Positions 5,601-6,843 of a stretch of DNA of 6,843 bases are shown in pieces. Numbering within the stretch: the stretch's first letter is position 1; each line of letters opens with the position of its first letter. The stretch comes from an uncultured Bacteroidota bacterium (GTDB taxonomy: Bacteria > Bacteroidota > Bacteroidia > Bacteroidales > P3): positions 1 to 6,843 of the forward strand of contig URCX01000108.1 of assembly GCA_900546465.1 (NCBI GenBank), written 5' to 3'. The translations under genes and the position numbers were made by a program. The notes below the pieces were generated by a model. It had not been told where the DNA came from. It made no database searches and was given only the letters and a program-made list of their open reading frames with translations.

Positions 5601-5641
5601 CTTCAAATGTTTGATTTTTCGATAAAGACAAAGGGCATTTC
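5578..5641 (+). terminator. Long hairpin after rnfE, possible operon terminator or mRNA end
   Basis: GAAAcGCCCTTTG (5578-5590) pairs with CAAAGGGCaTTTC (5629-5641): 12 pairs with one C/A mismatch and a 38-base loop. The loop has extra partial pairing (TTT/AAA). No T-run follows directly; the nearest is seven T at 5658-5664. It may therefore end the transcript weakly or protect the rnf mRNA 3' end. It is the best terminator candidate for the operon, but not a textbook one. Confidence 0.4.
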
Positions 5642-5747
5642 TTCAGTCGTTCGATTATTTTTTTATTATGGTTGATGCCTGCTTTATGGGGATATGGAAA
5701 ATTTATCAGAGCGTTTCTCCGCGAAAGTCGTCAAATTGCCGATGAAA

Positions 5748-5778
5748 TTTGCCAATTCATGAAAACTTACTATCTTTG
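5748..5778 (+). promoter_or_regulatory. Promoter of the lipoprotein gene (Bacteroidetes -33/-7 type)
   Basis: TTTG (5748-5751), a 19-base spacer, then TATCTTTG (5771-5778) matches TTTG-N19-TAnnTTTG exactly. Transcription should start near 5785, about 27 bases before the ATG at 5812. A partial palindrome, ATGAA...TTCAT (5742-5760), covers the -33 box and could be an operator, but this is weak. Confidence 0.8.
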
Positions 5779-5800
5779 CAGAAAATAACATAAACGAAAA

Positions 5801-5815
5801 ATGAGACAATTATGA
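5801..5815 (+). other. Duplicated start: four-codon leader frame overlapping the lipoprotein ATG
   Basis: ATGAGACAAT occurs twice, at 5801-5810 and 5812-5821, one base apart. The first copy encodes Met-Arg-Gln-Leu and stops at TGA 5813-5815, which overlaps the ATG of the second copy (ATGA overlap). The second copy opens the long frame. Ribosomes ending on the first could restart at the second. The duplication itself is plain; the coupling is inferred. Confidence 0.45.
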
Positions 5816-6843
5816 GACAATCATTATTCTTTTCAGCCTTGTTTGCAGGTGTGATTTTGTTTCAATCCTGCGTCAACGAAGATGATTTCGATTTTGACAG
5901 ACTTTCTCAAACTACGATAAACCCTCCGATAGGCGTATCTTTGTTTGAGACGAAGGCTTTTTTCAGTGATTTTCTTGATTTGGACTCTTTGGCTGAAGGT
6001 CAGGAGGGTTTGGAGCTTGCAACGCGTCATAGTGCGGACGGAGACTTCTTGGAACTTTCTTATACTAAAGCTGATACTTTCGATGTGCTTGGTTTCGTTA
6101 AAGAAATAGAAAATGTGCAGGACGTGGAAATAGATTTACCTGCATTAAGTATCCCTGATGTTTCTTCTCTTGCGTCATCCGGTATAGATGTTTCTGAAAT
6201 GACAGTGCAATATCCTGCCGAGGGTCTTCCGAGTGAGGATATAAGTTTATTGTTAGATGAGTTTGAGGAAGATATTGCAATAGATAGTTTATTATTACGC
6301 TCAGGTAACTTGAACATATCTACAACCACCGGCTTACCTTTCAATACCTATGTAGAGATAAGTTCATCAAGTCTCAAAGATAACACAAACGGCCAATTTT
6401 ATTCTCAGAGGTTTCAAATCTCTTCTCCAAGCGGAGCATTATCGGGACAAACGCTTGATCTCAGAAACTATACCATTGTATTAAAAGACAGTGCTATCGC
6501 TCCTGATAAACAATATATAGACTTGAGATACAGAGTTATTGTAGAACTTGGCAGTAATACAGCTTGTACAGGAGGTGATTACAGCGTCGGAGTGAATATA
6601 GAGATTACTCCACTTTCAATAGAGTTAGCATACGGGAAGGTTGGCAAAAGTATTGTGCCGGTTTCCGACACTTTGGGCTTTGATTTGTTTACCGATGCGA
6701 GCATAAGCGGATTTATAGAAGCAGGTGGAATAGATTTGGAAAGGCTGACTTTCGAGATATATGCCGAAACGAATGTCGGCATCGGTGCATATATCGTTCC
6801 CGATGTTTATAGCCTGACTGCAACAGGTAAAAAGACGGATTTC
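5812..6843 (+). CDS. Large Bacteroidota surface-type lipoprotein, 3' partial, function unknown
   Basis: The frame is open for 344 codons from ATG 5812 to the window edge with no stop. Residues 1-20 are a lipoprotein signal: a basic start (Met-Arg-Gln), a hydrophobic core, and a lipobox-like FQSC with C20 as the lipidated residue. V-N-E-D-D-F-D follows at once. Such an acidic stretch behind the cysteine resembles the lipoprotein export signal that sends Bacteroidetes lipoproteins to the cell surface. The next part, FDFDRLS...PPIGV (26-42), resembles the start of an abundant uncharacterised lipoprotein group in Bacteroidales, as I recall it. The remainder is rich in Ser, Thr, Asp, Ile and Leu with alternating strand-like patches, suggesting beta domains. 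I see no catalytic motif. It has its own promoter and is probably independent of Rnf. The size and end of the protein are unknown. Confidence 0.85.
   Translation, partial: MRQSLFFSALFAGVILFQSCVNEDDFDFDRLSQTTINPPIGVSLFETKAFFSDFLDLDSLAEGQEGLELATRHSADGDFLELSYTKADTFDVLGFVKEIENVQDVEIDLPALSIPDVSSLASSGIDVSEMTVQYPAEGLPSEDISLLLDEFEEDIAIDSLLLRSGNLNISTTTGLPFNTYVEISSSSLKDNTNGQFYSQRFQISSPSGALSGQTLDLRNYTIVLKDSAIAPDKQYIDLRYRVIVELGSNTACTGGDYSVGVNIEITPLSIELAYGKVGKSIVPVSDTLGFDLFTDASISGFIEAGGIDLERLTFEIYAETNVGIGAYIVPDVYSLTATGKKTDF

Larger units (their letters stand above)
5416..5811 (+). other. Intergenic region after rnfE, no rnfA present
   Basis: This 396-base stretch separates rnfE from the lipoprotein gene. 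It holds four imperfect 21-base repeats (5516-5600), a strong hairpin overlapping the last repeat (5578-5641), a run of seven T (5658-5664), a promoter (5748-5778) and a 27-base leader. The rnfE frame continues open from 5416 to the TAA at 5623, but its residues are Lys/Arg/Phe-rich, have no membrane character and contain no Met. No piece resembles RnfA in the frames I read. Confidence 0.7.

Noticed and set aside
5668..5745. 25-residue frame with IWKIYQSVSP...NCR, resembling the start of YidD
   Set aside because: Similarity is limited to a few residues, it stops before the PTCS part that defines YidD, it has no promoter or ribosome site of its own, and the adjacent downstream sequence is a promoter. 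Most likely chance.
1..6843. CRISPR arrays, tRNA or rRNA genes, insertion sequences, attachment sites
   Set aside because: No regular repeat-spacer array, cloverleaf, transposase or terminal inverted repeat pair was seen. The only direct repeats are the short ones described.

Overview
This window comes from the chromosome of a Bacteroidota bacterium, most likely of the order Bacteroidales. Three things point there: a type IX secretion C-terminal sorting tail at the left edge, two promoters with the Bacteroidetes sigma-ABfr layout (TTTG, 19 bases, TAnnTTTG), and an Rnf gene cluster in the order B-C-D-G-E with the long polyferredoxin form of RnfB. The genus cannot be read from the sequence. All genes lie on the + strand, and there is no tRNA, rRNA, CRISPR array or insertion sequence.

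Layout. Bases 3-158 are the end of a T9SS-exported protein, closed by a textbook intrinsic terminator (183-206). A 312-base gap follows and carries the rnf promoter (404-434). The rnf operon then runs 471-5415: rnfB, rnfC, a small exported protein with a PsbP/DcrB-like look, rnfD, rnfG and rnfE. Spacings are 1 to 35 bases, so one transcript is likely. A 396-base gap (5416-5811) holds four imperfect 21-base repeats, a strong hairpin and a second TTTG-N19-TAnnTTTG promoter. That promoter drives a lipoprotein gene (5812 to the right edge, unfinished).

How the genes work together. Rnf is a membrane ferredoxin:NAD+ oxidoreductase that couples electron transfer to Na+ or H+ export. RnfB takes electrons from ferredoxin through many iron-sulfur clusters. 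RnfC carries the NAD(H)/FMN module and two more clusters. RnfD and RnfG carry covalent FMN, and RnfE (normally paired with RnfA) forms the membrane core with a [2Fe-2S] centre.

Most notable points: rnfA is not next to rnfE, although it normally ends this operon, and no rseC-like gene precedes rnfB; an extra exported protein sits between rnfC and rnfD; both flavin-attachment motifs differ from the usual [ST]GAT; both promoters lead into very short upstream reading frames that end at the real start codon; and an ordered repeat/hairpin region sits where rnfA would be expected. None of these proves a new system. They are the parts of the window that ordinary annotation leaves unexplained.
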